Part shown: positions 1-11,500 of the stretch, in pieces
Position numbering within the stretch: the first letter of the stretch is position 1
Layout: each line of letters opens with the position of its first letter
NCBI GenBank assembly: GCA_015350385.1
Contig: WNKI01000001.1
Location: 6,481,410 to 6,545,409, forward strand
Direction: 5' to 3'
Length of the DNA stretch: 64,000 nucleotides
DNA from: Aculops lycopersici
Taxonomy: Eukaryota > Arthropoda > Arachnida > Trombidiformes > Eriophyidae
The notes under the pieces: model-generated
Databases searched by the model: none
What the model was told of the DNA's origin: nothing
The model's input: only the letters and a program-made list of their open reading frames with translations
Position numbers and translations under genes: made by a program

Positions 1-1013
1 GGAGGAGGACGAGAAGAGCTTTAGGCCATGGAGGGGGAAAACTCGGAGCAACTGCAAGTGCTCGCTCAGCTACCTGGGCGATGAAACAATCGTCAGGTAA
101 ACTCCAACTAATCGTCCACTTGGCGACGATTCCTCATTGAGCTGAATGAGTGGAGTCTCTCTTTTGGCGTCTTCCGTCGTCCTCGCCACTTGTACCATCC
201 TAGTGGAAACAACAACAACAACGGCGACCGCCTCAGTGGCACCAACACCACAACCAATGGCAGTAACTTCGATTCCAACCAACCAGGCGACTAATCTTAT
301 CTCACTCTTTCTAGCTCTCGATGACCAGGCTAGCTGATGAACAGGCGAATGTGCGCGCAATCAATCGGTTATCAAGATCATCGTAGTATTTATACAGAAT
401 CATTTGGTCGCAACTGGCTTCCTTCCAGTTAGCCAGTTCGTCCACTCGCTCGCTCGCCAGCTAACTCATGATCTAACGGGCAACAATATCGGTGTAAATA
501 AAGAAGCAACAGCAGCACCAGCTGCCACTGCTACTGCTGCTGCTGCTACTACTATTCCCACTACTCCTCTGAACAACTCTTGCTCACTTGACTCTCCGTC
601 GAGCTCATGCCTCGTTATTAGAATGTTGTTACTCAATAATTTATAATTTTTACCTGAACTTAGTTTAGTTTAGTTAAGTTTCTCTTCTTCTCTCGTTCGG
701 ACAAACATTTTTGCTCGCTGCTTCGCCGGACGATCGCTTGGGGCCGCAAATTAGCGCTAACCCCTGAGACCGCTACTACATTTACCTCTCTGTTCTCTTC
801 TTCTCTTTAGTCGATCGATGCAAATTGCACACCGAATCTTGTCGTTCATCTTTTTTTGCTCGAATCTCCGGCTCTTCGCTGCTGCTACTACTACTGCACC
901 TTTTCGCTCTCACTAGTTGCAACTATTTTTGCCTCTCCCGAATGTTTTATCAATAAAACAAAATTTTAAGGCTTGCCAACTTCCCATCGAAAGTCTTTTT
1001 TGTATTTACTTAC
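1..1013. other. Left-edge non-coding or unresolved intron
   Basis: This stretch lies downstream of the last splice donor seen in the minus-strand gene at 1014-1906, so it is probably intron of that gene. It holds short triplet runs (CAA around 210-225, GCA/GCT and CTG around 510-550) and T/C-rich stretches. A minus-strand open stretch at about 70-300 reads as a hydrophobic Val-rich segment. Part of its hydrophobicity comes from the CAA/GTT repeat, and I could not show a phase-compatible acceptor, so I do not call it an exon. Confidence 0.4.
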
Positions 1014-1906
1014 CGATATTCGCGTGTCATTTATGGCCAGCGTCATGAGTATCCAACTAATTACATAAACCGAGACTAGTAGCGAGCTGAGTCTTAGTGT
1101 TGACTTTGCGCTTTTGAATTCACCTGTTGGTTTTGTGGGGCAGCGGATGTGGTTTCGTTTGGACAGATTCAGGTTAATTCCATGGTTCAAGAAAAAATAA
1201 TCAATCAAACGTCAAGATTGCCCACAGGAAAAATTTGACAGAGAAACTCACCAATGAAAGCCTCAATCTCTTGCCTGAGCAACTGGTTGCCATTCAACTC
1301 GCGACTCAGCGACAATTGCATATGCGCCACTGCACTCGACGACGAGTCATTTCCGGTGGGCGCCTCAAGCTCTCCGTTTCCGTTGCCGAGCGCATTAATT
1401 GTTGCCTCGTCCAGTGGAATAGGTGGCCAATTTGATATAATCGATGACGTCGACGACGAGGACAGTGAGGAACCACCACCTGTTGCCGTGTTCATTGAAT
1501 CATTTCCAAGTGAAAGACTGTCGCCATTGATGTTGTTGTTATTGATGAAAGAGCCGCCCAACGAGCCGCCAACCACAAGCAAGCTGTTGATGCCCATCAG
1601 TAGGTTGAGATCTGTGCTAACTTCGTGCCACTTTGAGGTAAGCAACACGATCGCAAATAGTGAGCAGCCAAAGGATACGCATTTCCATGATTGAAACGAA
1701 CTCTTATGAGCTTGCAATTTGAGCAACTGATTCTGTCTTAATGGCGGTGGATAATTATTAAGCTGCTGTTGGTGTTGATTTTGATGTTGGAGGTGATTGT
1801 TGTGGTGATTTGGCGACAGAGTTACCCGTGGGCCCATGAGCTCGCCGTTTTGAGGATTGAACATGATGACTGGAAATCGTGATAGATTCTTTGTTTCGAT
1901 TTTCAT
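1014..1906 (-). CDS. Unrecognised membrane protein, 5' exons (partial)
   Basis: Two minus-strand exons can be joined. Exon 1 is 1906-1252, starting at the ATG at 1906 (a second ATG lies at 1863) and ending at a GTGAGT donor in phase 1. Exon 2 is 1123-1014, preceded by an ACAG acceptor and ending at a GTAAGT donor in phase 0. The join keeps the frame (IEAFIG/EFKSAK). The product has a His/Asn/Gln-rich N terminus, a hydrophobic segment around WKCVSFGCSLFAIVLLTSKW, a Ser/Gly/Asn-rich luminal or extracellular loop, and a second hydrophobic segment (LRLSSLLVSVYVISWILMTL) in exon 2. The rest lies in a later intron or beyond the left edge. I do not recognise the family. The matched splice phases and two membrane segments support a real gene, but the low-complexity loop could inflate the ORF. 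Confidence 0.5.
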
Positions 1907-3341
1907 GTATCTGGTTAAACTTGAAGTTGGTGCTTCAAGCCTCTTTTTTTATTTGTTTCCTCACCTGACCAACTTCATCTTCTTCTTTTTCGACCGCTTC
2001 AATTGTCTTCTCGCTCTCTTTCTCACTTCCTACTTCTGGGAAGTCGACAAAGTTAATTATCTTCAATCAAGTTGTCGCCATAATTGCGGCTCTCGTTTCA
2101 CAGCTCCTCCACTACTCGACTGACAACTACCTGTTGCTCTTGGACTCGGCAAGTAGCAAGTGGTCGATGAGCGCTCGAGTGTCCAGCATGAAGTTGGAGT
2201 GAACAATAACGCCGACTAAAGAGGAGACTACAACATCACTAACTGATCGAGCATGCAAATCTAACGGCACCAGAGATGACAGCGCATCTGAGATGCTCCA
2301 AGTTTGCCGATGTTGGAACTGATGGTGATGCTGCTGCTGCTGCTGCTGCTACCACTACCGCCAATAGCCTCTGCGTGTATTCAATGTTTCAACTTGAGAC
2401 GACGGAAAAGGATCGACACTGAGCAGGTAGCTGCTCGCAACTTGGCACCCGCCTAAAGCCGCGAGCTTCCCCCTTTTCCGTCGCAGTCTCGTAGTCATCG
2501 TCGTCGCCGTCGTCTGTGTTCATGTCAGTGCCGACTCCATTACCGTTGCTTCAGTCTCCATCTTTGTCGTCGTCGTCTCTAGCGTTGCCATCCTTCTTCT
2601 GCCTTCTCGTCGCTGCAATCTCTCTGCCCTCGAGGCAGTGAAAGTTCCGGACGGAACGTCCGCTAGCTTGAGCTCGCTAAATGCTGCACCACCTTCTCAC
2701 GGCGTCGCTGGCCATCTCGTTGCAGGGGCTAGCTAGCCAGCGGAATGCAACAGCTACTTGCGCGCAGTCCACCTGGCCGCAACTTCCATACTGCTGACCT
2801 GCACCGCGAATATCACGATGCTCTCTTGCATGCCGTCCATTTGCTCAAATGAGCATTAGCGTATTGGCAAGTTAGTGGCTGCAACTGGCCTCGGCGCCAA
2901 CAGTCGGCGCTTGTAGCTCATAGTTTGCAAACAAGCCTATCCAACCACCATTTCGATTGCCTGTTAGCCTCTACTCTCACCATTCCATTAAGCCGGTGGG
3001 TAGCCCAGTAAAGCAATAGCGCGCGCCTGCTGCTAAAATCAAAACAGCCACCACTTGTTGGATCAACACTCGTTGCTTGGTGCGAGTCCCAAGCGTCCAG
3101 TTGCATCGATTTGATCGCCCGTAACGAGCGATCAAACCAATCAATTACCACTGGCCTTTCTCTTGCCTATCGCAAGTTCAACAAGAGAACCCGACTGACC
3201 ATCTAATCAACAGGTGAATAGAACTTCAATTTAGTGCACTCAAACAAGAGCATATTTACACCTCTTTCAAATACAAAGCACTAAATTAGAAATCACTTGC
3301 TTATACAACCGAAATGAATAGTAGTTTGTATAAATACCATC
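1907..3341. other. Intergenic region without supported genes
   Basis: This is the space between the 5' end of the left-edge membrane gene and the 3' end of POLR3A. It contains a (TGC)n run near 2330-2350, CGTCGT-rich stretches around 2490-2575, and short ORFs without homology signs. It probably holds the promoter of the left-edge gene. I saw no RNA gene or mobile element. Confidence 0.5.
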
Positions 3342-3347
3342 TTTATT
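3342..3347 (-). promoter_or_regulatory. Poly(A) signal of POLR3A
   Basis: AATAAA on the minus strand (TTTATT as written) lies about 90 nt after the POLR3A stop codon. It is the first canonical signal downstream. Confidence 0.5.
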
Positions 3348-3437
3348 ATTATCATTAATATCGCCTATCTTCATATCGTCAAAGTCAACTGAACATTGTT
3401 AATAAAATCCATTCCAATTTTAGACCTACTCATACCA

Positions 3438-6400
3438 TCACCAATTCAATCTAACATTTTGGCTGACTCGGCTAGAATCATGGTGAGGCCTCTTCAGGGA
3501 GGTCGATCCTTCGGTGTTTACGAGAGATTCGGTCATTTCCGAGACTCCATTTCCATTGGAATTCTTTCCGTTTGTTTGTTGATTCTGACCGCTTGCCTCA
3601 TCGCCATCGACATCCATAGGCACACCTGCAACATTAGTCTCCTCATCAATTCTACTCAATCCACTTAACTTTGGACTATTTGTTATCGGCTTATAAAGGA
3701 GATCAAAGAATCCAGTACCCAAACGAATGGGTGTACCTGAGATGATGGACTCAGATATACCTGCAATGGGATCTTTCTGTCCATAGTAAGCAGCCTCAAA
3801 AAGGTGGTCGGCAGTTCGCTCAAAGGAAGCCAACATGAGAGCTGACTCCTTCATCTTGGACATTCCGTGTCTAGTGTAACCTAAGATGCGACCCTTGTAA
3901 GTCATGTTGTCAGCTAAAAGTTTCAAGTGTCTAGGATCAATACCAATACCGTGACTTTCCATGGTCATATTAATCTCGTTTATGATAACTTGGCGAGCAG
4001 CCTCGATACCCAAAGTTTGGGCGACTTCGATGATGTTGTTTGAGACTGCACTTGAGAAGGCAACTCCATATGTAGCCATAACCTGCTGGAGTCCACCACC
4101 TTCAATGACAATGTAATAGAAATCTTTGCCCGAGTCATCTGCTTTAGTTCTTATCATAGCACGTCTGACTGAGGGTATTCCCTTGATAGCTATCTTGCCA
4201 AGTTGCTCGCGCAGATGCCAGGATAGTTTTGGATCGTTACCAACATCGATCATGAACGATGCCTTGTCGATCCGCCTAAATCTATCATAAGTTATCTTAA
4301 GTTTCTGTGATATGATGTTCTTCACATGGTCTGAGTCGACTTCAAGTCTCAATAGCCTCATACGATTCAGGTCGAGCTCAATGAGAACAAAACAACCATC
4401 CTCCTCATATACCTCCTTCATACAACGACATATTTGACTCAATAACGTCAACTCCAATCTCATCTTAGTTCTTCTTGCCAACTCGGGGTCGTACGGGTCC
4501 ATCAAGTCGACACGAATGACAGGTGTGGACACATTTGCATTGGCATTAATCAACTCCTTGATACGCGGAACTCCCTGGGTAATGTTCATGGAGGCAACAC
4601 CAGCAAAGTGAAAGGTCTTCAATGTCATCTGAGTTGCCGGTTCGCCAACACTCTGGGCACAAATGGCACCTACAGCTGTACCCGGCTCAACTCGAGCTCG
4701 ATTATACTTTTGCCAACACAACTTCAGAAATCCAATAAGCTGCGAGTTGGTCAATCTAGTCAACTCATTTGTTGGACACAAGCGAGTCGTTCTCCGTTGA
4801 TTAAAACAATTCTTGTAGGCTGTAAGGTAATGATTGATTAGTTTCTTGAGATCCTCTTTAAACTCGGTTGATATTGTTTCACTCCACTTCAAAGTTTCGG
4901 AGTCGATGATATTCTCAGCCGCAGATTCTGTAAGAGAAACTTCATTTCTTGATGGCAATGAAGCTAGCGAGTGCTGTAACAGGTGGTTGATGTCGATTGG
5001 AACTCGGCTAACGTTACTGTCTGAGTCAATCTCAGCTGGATCCATTCCATCGTCACCGTAGATCAGCTGAACAACTTCTCCGTTTGAGTTTCTAACTGAA
5101 CCATCATAATGCGAGACAACATCTTCGAGTGCCTTCACAAGACGACGTTGCATGTATCCAGTTTCGGCAGTCTTGACTGCAGTATCCAGCAAACCCTCAC
5201 GACCAGCCATGGTGTGAAAGAAGAACTCAATAGTTGTTAGTCCAGAGAAGAAACTGTTTGATACAAAACCTTTGGCTATGGGTGACTTGTCTCCATAGTC
5301 AAAGTGAGGTAAACTTCTCCCATTGTATCCGTCGCATACCCTCTGACCTCTAATGGCCTGCTGACCCACACAGGCAACCATTTGAGATACATTGATAAGT
5401 GAACCCTTGGATCCGCATTGGGCCATAATAAGGGCAGCGTTGTGTTGAAGAAGCTCATTTTTACAAGATCTTCCGGCTGCCTCTCTGATGGACGACAACT
5501 CTTTCAATATGATGGCCTCCAAAGTCTCGCTACGACTCAGTCCAGCTTCCGCCTCCAGTCTTCCCTCTTTTTCTTCAACAATTTTCTCCTTGACATTTGC
5601 ATACCCAGTTTGCAACAACCACTGTTTTTCCTGCTCCAAACTCTTGGTTGGTGTTACATCCTCAATACCTAAACTGAATCCTCTATTTGCCATAAAACTG
5701 CTAATAGTTCTCGCTAATCTGCATAAGGCATTTCCTGCATCGTCACCAGTGAAGTCCTTAAGCATTAGATAGAATATATTGCTCTTGGATCCTGAACCTA
5801 AAAGAGACTTGTCAACTTGACCGCATATGAGCTCACTATTTCGGATAACTACAAATCCATCTAATTTGCATAGATCCTCGTCTTTTCCTGAGTAAGTTTT
5901 AGTTTTACATCTTGTGTTCAATAGTACTTTTGAAGTTTTAGATGGGCGCATAATAAGACCGAAAATTTGCTTTCCGGACCATAGGGCTACTGGTTTGATT
6001 ATACACGGTGGCGGAAAGGTGATCGGAATATTGTTGTCTACGCTTGCTAAAATTGAGGAGATGATCTGCTGAGCTTCAGCTCTATCAAGAAATACATCCT
6101 TTCTAGTCATTAGGTAGGCACCTGTGATGAAATCTTGGATGGCAGCAATAAGTGGCTCACCGTTTCTAGGTGTTATTATGTTGTTCTTTGTACCCATCAA
6201 GATCGCAGCCTCAGCTTTGGCCTCTTCCGTCTGTAACAAGTGCAAATTCATCTCGTCACCATCAAAATCTGCATTGTAAGGGGTACAAACACACTCGTTG
6301 AATTGCAAGGTTCTATTGTTGTGGATCTTTGCCTTGTGGCACATAATACTAAGCTTATGCAACGATGGCTGGCGATTGAATAGAACACAATCCCCGTCAA

Positions 6401-7832
6401 TCATATGTCTTTCGACTGTATCACCTGGTTTGAGATTCTTGGCTATGTAATCACGATTTCCGTACAAAAGAAACTTTCGATTACCTACCGCATCTAGGAT
6501 ATAATTTGCTCCTGGATATTTGTGGGGTCCATTGCGAACTAGTTCCCGAATGAGTTCAAGGTTGTGCGGTGTAACTTTCTCCGGGTAGGTAAGTAACTTG
6601 GCAACATGCTTTGGCACTCCAACTTGATCTATGGCCAGCATTGGATTTGGACTAATAACACTACGACTTGAGAAGTCTACACGTTTGCCACTCAAGTTGC
6701 CTCTGAATCGACCATGTTTACCCTTAAGTCTTTGGACTAAACCTCTCGTCGCCTTCGGGGGTTTCATGTGTAAAGGTATACCTGAGGTCTCACTGTTGAT
6801 GTAGAGGGCAATTTCTAGTTGTAAAAAATCCCAAGCCTCCATGATGAGAGATGGAATGGCACCTGTTGAGCAACGTTTCTCTATCACATCGGCCAGAAGG
6901 TTCGTTTCACTAAGTAGAATAGTTAGATCGTCCTCGTTGGTATTTTCATCACTAACCACCGATGGCCTAATGCAAGCAGGTGGCACTGGCATTCTAGTTA
7001 TGATCAAGTCCTCGGGTCTGGCATCGCTGATAAGCAAAAATGGTGTATCACGTTCGGGTATTCGACGGAAGAGTTCCAAGACAACAACTGGATCGAGTAG
7101 CTCATGAGTTTGCTTCTCAAGTAATTCCTCGAGTTCAGGTGTTGAATCTATGATGCTCTTAAAACTTAACATCTGCTTTACTTGCTCTTTCGATGGATTT
7201 TTTGTGAGAGATGAGGCTGATTTATATGACTTGGGTTTGATAGGAACATTTTGGCTGAGAATCTTGTAGCAGCCAGTCTTTTTGATCTGGCCATTGAAGG
7301 CCTTGCAATATGGACAGGCCTTTTGCTTTTTGCACAATTTGATAATCTGCTCATGAAGTGACTTCCTCTCTAGATAGGAATTTTTCGCTCGATAAATTTT
7401 GGAAAGATATTCGTTTCTCTTGTCTATTGGTAATAATAATCTAGCACATCGTTTGCAAATGGCGCTAAGTGTGAGCAGGATAAATCTAAAATAACCGGTA
7501 TGGTAGCATGGGAAGGGTAGTTCAATGTGACCAAAGTGGCCAATGCAGTTAGCCAAGCGTTGGTTACAAGTTCGGCATGAGTTTGTGGTAGTACTAGTAC
7601 CCAAAGCGAGATCCAAAACTCCGTTACGAGCAATTTGTGCTCGACCACTGACTTGAGATTGCGAGGTGCCACCCTGAGATCCAGCTTGATTGAGACTTGG
7701 ATCCTCGTAGAACCTCTTATTGGTGCATTGGATTAAACTCTGTCTTCTCAAGTGGAGTGGATCTGAGACGGCAAAAGATAGCTTGTCTATCTTCATGCCA
7801 ACCTTGTTGGCTTTGTATTGTTCCTTGCCCAT
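3438..7832 (-). CDS. POLR3A: DNA-directed RNA polymerase III largest subunit RPC1
   Basis: This is the catalytic largest subunit of RNA polymerase III, which transcribes tRNA, 5S rRNA and other small RNAs in the nucleus. It is a single 1,464-residue exon; the start MGKEQ resembles the conserved RPC1 N terminus. Visible features, in order: the clamp zinc site (C86, C89, C96, H99) followed by CKRC (C126/C129) and CPYC; the Mg-binding catalytic loop NADFDGD at residues 520-526 with its three aspartates; and the trigger-loop region around residues 1050-1090 (GAICAQSVGEPATQMTLKTF and the VPRIKELINA stretch). The usual C-terminal GTGFFDLLYKP motif is followed by about 75 extra residues rich in Asn, Gly and Ser, ending RLNW, longer than in vertebrate RPC1. 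The 5' end faces the divergent exchanger gene about 750 bp away. Assignment to Pol III rather than Pol I/II rests on overall similarity and the absence of a heptad CTD. Confidence 0.96.
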   Translation of the reverse strand: MGKEQYKANKVGMKIDKLSFAVSDPLHLRRQSLIQCTNKRFYEDPSLNQAGSQGGTSQSQVSGRAQIARNGVLDLALGTSTTTNSCRTCNQRLANCIGHFGHIELPFPCYHTGYFRFILLTLSAICKRCARLLLPIDKRNEYLSKIYRAKNSYLERKSLHEQIIKLCKKQKACPYCKAFNGQIKKTGCYKILSQNVPIKPKSYKSASSLTKNPSKEQVKQMLSFKSIIDSTPELEELLEKQTHELLDPVVVLELFRRIPERDTPFLLISDARPEDLIITRMPVPPACIRPSVVSDENTNEDDLTILLSETNLLADVIEKRCSTGAIPSLIMEAWDFLQLEIALYINSETSGIPLHMKPPKATRGLVQRLKGKHGRFRGNLSGKRVDFSSRSVISPNPMLAIDQVGVPKHVAKLLTYPEKVTPHNLELIRELVRNGPHKYPGANYILDAVGNRKFLLYGNRDYIAKNLKPGDTVERHMIDGDCVLFNRQPSLHKLSIMCHKAKIHNNRTLQFNECVCTPYNADFDGDEMNLHLLQTEEAKAEAAILMGTKNNIITPRNGEPLIAAIQDFITGAYLMTRKDVFLDRAEAQQIISSILASVDNNIPITFPPPCIIKPVALWSGKQIFGLIMRPSKTSKVLLNTRCKTKTYSGKDEDLCKLDGFVVIRNSELICGQVDKSLLGSGSKSNIFYLMLKDFTGDDAGNALCRLARTISSFMANRGFSLGIEDVTPTKSLEQEKQWLLQTGYANVKEKIVEEKEGRLEAEAGLSRSETLEAIILKELSSIREAAGRSCKNELLQHNAALIMAQCGSKGSLINVSQMVACVGQQAIRGQRVCDGYNGRSLPHFDYGDKSPIAKGFVSNSFFSGLTTIEFFFHTMAGREGLLDTAVKTAETGYMQRRLVKALEDVVSHYDGSVRNSNGEVVQLIYGDDGMDPAEIDSDSNVSRVPIDINHLLQHSLASLPSRNEVSLTESAAENIIDSETLKWSETISTEFKEDLKKLINHYLTAYKNCFNQRRTTRLCPTNELTRLTNSQLIGFLKLCWQKYNRARVEPGTAVGAICAQSVGEPATQMTLKTFHFAGVASMNITQGVPRIKELINANANVSTPVIRVDLMDPYDPELARRTKMRLELTLLSQICRCMKEVYEEDGCFVLIELDLNRMRLLRLEVDSDHVKNIISQKLKITYDRFRRIDKASFMIDVGNDPKLSWHLREQLGKIAIKGIPSVRRAMIRTKADDSGKDFYYIVIEGGGLQQVMATYGVAFSSAVSNNIIEVAQTLGIEAARQVIINEINMTMESHGIGIDPRHLKLLADNMTYKGRILGYTRHGMSKMKESALMLASFERTADHLFEAAYYGQKDPIAGISESIISGTPIRLGTGFFDLLYKPITNSPKLSGLSRIDEETNVAGVPMDVDGDEASGQNQQTNGKNSNGNGVSEMTESLVNTEGSTSLKRPHHDSSRVSQNVRLNW

Positions 7833-8581
7833 TATCTTGTTGCGTCTGCTAATATACTTAGGCTTGGGATATTTGCACCACCCACCTTGACAATAATATG
7901 AGGTTGATTTAATAGGGTTAGTGGGTTATAATGGAGGATTTTGGCTTGAGGTCAAGTCATTCTAATAGCTATTGATGGGACATTACAGTCTCAGGGGTTA
8001 ATAGATAGGAATGTTTTGATTTTGCAAATGGAGCAAACCTTGGTGTTGCGAATGCGGAAAACACGTGCGTTTTTTCGCTCGCGGATTGCGCTCTTTTTTC
8101 GCACAACTGACAGGAAAGCGAACGCAGCTCCTCTAGCGGAGGTTTTCGTGCAGTTTTTGTTGCAAGTTGCAGTTTTACTTGATCTATTTGAGGATTCTAT
8201 CTTGTTTGATGATTATTTAAACTCAGATTGGTAGATTTAGATCAAGATTTTTTTCATTATGTTGATTACAATGCCTTGGGTGATGATGAGACCGAATCTT
8301 CACAACATTGTTTCAAAATCCACTTTCAGATGGCCAAGTTCATTGAACTTCCGGGTGAGCGAGACACCGAGGCTCAATTAAGTGAATTGATTTTGGTCCC
8401 TTTGTCAACAAACAGCGATCATTGAACCAACTGACCAATCTGCTTGTGATGGCCTACTTACACAGTCACGCCATCCATAGCAATGAACTCGTGGCCTCAC
8501 CTGTCGCCATGTAAGTTGAAGCCTTGTTCTAATCTGATGATGAATCATTCCGTTTTCATAATAATATAATTGTCCCGCAAG
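7833..8581. promoter_or_regulatory. Divergent promoter region between POLR3A and exchanger gene
   Basis: The two genes are transcribed away from each other from this 0.75 kb segment. It contains a perfect CACGTG E-box at 8062-8067 within a CG-rich stretch. A strong GTAAGT donor at 8511 pairs with an AG at 8580-8581 just before the exchanger ATG, consistent with a 71-nt intron in that gene's 5' leader. An open acidic stretch (about 8213-8425) has no ATG near its start and no recognisable family, so I leave it as leader or spacer. Confidence 0.45.
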
Positions 8582-11500
8582 ATGTATCAAATTTGCTTGG
8601 CCTTTGTGCTCATTGCCATGGTTTTTCTTCAAGTCGCCCATCTGGCTAGTTTAGTTATTCCGGAATATGAATCAATGAATCTTAGTGAGTTGGCGTCTGA
8701 TGAACAGAGTAAAGTCATCCAAATTGCCACCACCGATAGCCGGATATTAGATGAGCCACCAACTCTGGTTCCGCCAGCTCTCGCCTATAGCCAAAACTCT
8801 GCTCAAAGTGCCGATTTTACATCAAGTAATGTAACCAATAGAGATAGCAATAGTAACTCCACATCAAGCAATGGGACAACAATAGAAACAAAAGCTACCA
8901 CAACTACAACCGCCACCACCACAGTGGATCCCAACTCAGATCCTGACGACACACCTGGCTCTACGCCTACAAATATACCAGCTAACGGTCTAAATCCATC
9001 CAAACTCGCACCCAATGAACCTTCAAATATTAACCAGCTTATGGGAAACATAACATATGGCAAGCCCCTGAGTCAAGACGCAGGACTTAACCTGCAACCA
9101 AGAAGCTCTCTTGAGTTCAATATTCTCTTGTACTCCATATTCATTGTTTACGTTTCGTTCATCAAGTTAATCTATCACAATGTCGCTATAATCAACTACA
9201 ATCTCAATGAGCCAGGGTAAGTTTTTCTTCTTCAATTTTTGGAAGCCATATAATCAATCTTTGGTATTTCTGAAGATCAATACTAACTCTTCAATATTTC
9301 TGATATAAATAGAATATTAATGATCTTCGGCATTATCTGGGAGCTGGTCGCTCGACAAGTGAGCACAAATCACGACTCATTCCCGAGGTTCAACTCGCGT
9401 ATATTCTTCTATCTCTTCCTTCCATCCACAGTTCTCGAGTCCGCCTCGTTGTTATCAAACAAGTGGTTGTTTCTCAACTTGTTTCCTATTATGGTTCACT
9501 CAATTCTTGGAACCCTTTTATACTCTAGTGCTATGGGTTTCACTATATACTCGTTGGGCAAACAGAATATATTCAACTTGAACATAAGTATCCAAAGTTC
9601 TCCTTTATACGACAATAACCCCACCAACAATAGCAACTCAACGTTGGTTTACAATATTACAAGTGATACATGGACACAAGATCTCACGAGACAGACGCCA
9701 TTTGTGGGTGATTTGGAGGGGCAGCTAGATTTAAGCGATCAATTGTTTCCACCCAACAATATTATTTATAATTCAAATCTAAACAAGGGATACCTGGTAT
9801 CGAACTCAGCCCTTGAAATTAGCAATCTGACACTCACAGATTGTCTCCTATTTGGAACCATTCTAAGTTCCATAGAATCCAACACAATGTTGGGAATATC
9901 AAAACTCTTTCATGTAAATGAGCGACTTTACTACCTGATATTGGGCGAAAATCTCATGAACAATGCAGTTGTCTTGGTTCTATTTAACCTGCTGCTTGAA
10001 TTTTTCAACACCACAAGACTAACGGTGGTCAAGATTTACTTTGCAACATTGCAATTTTTCATCACACTTGTTGGATCAATTTTTATTGGCTTAGGTTTGG
10101 CAGGTGTTGCTTTGATATCCGTGAGACTGACTAAAAAATTTCAGGTACCCAATGCGTCCACGAGTCAGCAGAATCAATATCAGGCAATGGTTGAGACGTT
10201 GCTCATATTAAAACTTGCCTACTTGGCCTACACTTTAGCCTCACTGGCGGGTACCTCGCGTATTGTTAGCCTTGCAACCTTTGGAATCCTGCAAGATCAA
10301 TACATCAAACACAATTTAAATCTCCGCTCACAGCTAACATTTCGGCAGGTGATTTTGGCAACAAAAACTCTGGGCTTCTCGCTAGTTTACCCTCTGCTAG
10401 GTATGCTTTTGGTGGAAGTATCAAACTCCAGTCAATTCTTTCAATATTGGATGTCCACAACGTCAACCATGACAACGTTAAGTGGAAATAATGGACTTGT
10501 TAGCTCAATGGATGCGACTAGTGGTCAGAATAATCTAAAGAATAATCCTACGCCAAATTCGAGAGGCTCAACAAGTGGCGCCGCCGCTGCCGGCGCAGGT
10601 ATGCTGAGCGCGGCAAATTTGGCCGCCTCTCGATTAAGCCAACTCGCTAATCAGGCTAATTTATATTGGAATTTCAAGTTCTTGGCCTTGGCCATGCTCT
10701 TGGTTATTGTGTATAGATTTATCATTGTGATAGTATTGAGCTCTCTATGTAATCTCTTCTCAAGTGGCCCAATGAGGATCAAGTTTAAGGAGCAAATTTT
10801 AGTCGCTTATGGAGGTTTAAAAGGGCCTCTTGCAATGGCTCTCGTTCAGCGATTAATTGAGCACGAAGAGTATCGAGATCGAACTTTGAGAAACAAACAC
10901 TTGTTTATGTATACTATTCTATTCATAACATTTGTTTCAACTGTCGTCTTTGGATCCTTTGTGAAGCCTATTGTGGTAAAGGTACAAAAGTCCCTTGAGA
11001 TTCAACTGTGCGGATCGGGAAACTCGCATGACCCGCTGCAAAAGTCTACAGTGTTGTTTGACCAAATCAACCAGAGGGTAACTGAATACATTTCAGTTGG
11101 ACTAAATACTATCCTCGGTCGCTCAAAGTCTCCCTATGACAAGTTTGCCGATTGGAATGAGTCGCATATAAAACCTTGGCTCTCCGGAAGTGAGACAAAT
11201 ACAAACTGGCTAAGTGTCTTCTACGACAATCTAATATTGGACGAAACTTTGAATGCAAACTGCTTCTATCGCACCACGGACGCAAGACTGGCGGCCGCTG
11301 CCAAGCACCTGAAGTCCAGATTTTCGATAGTGGATTCTCGTATGGGCGAGGGAGGAAGCAGTAGCTTTGTCTTTAGGTCCATTGAGGAAACAAGTAAATT
11401 GGACACAATAGACGAGAATAGCTTGTTGGCGATGCAGCGCCATCCAAATCCAAAGCAAGACTTGAAATTGGATTCTTCTCGCCATAATTTCTCGATAGGA

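Noticed and set aside
1254..1694. 146-codon plus-strand ORF
   Set aside because: It is antisense to the spliced membrane-protein exon at 1252-1906, whose splice sites and membrane segment are better supported.
8016..8425. Two short ORFs upstream of the exchanger gene
   Set aside because: Neither begins at an ATG that makes a plausible protein, and the second ends before the leader donor at 8511; they are treated as promoter or leader sequence.
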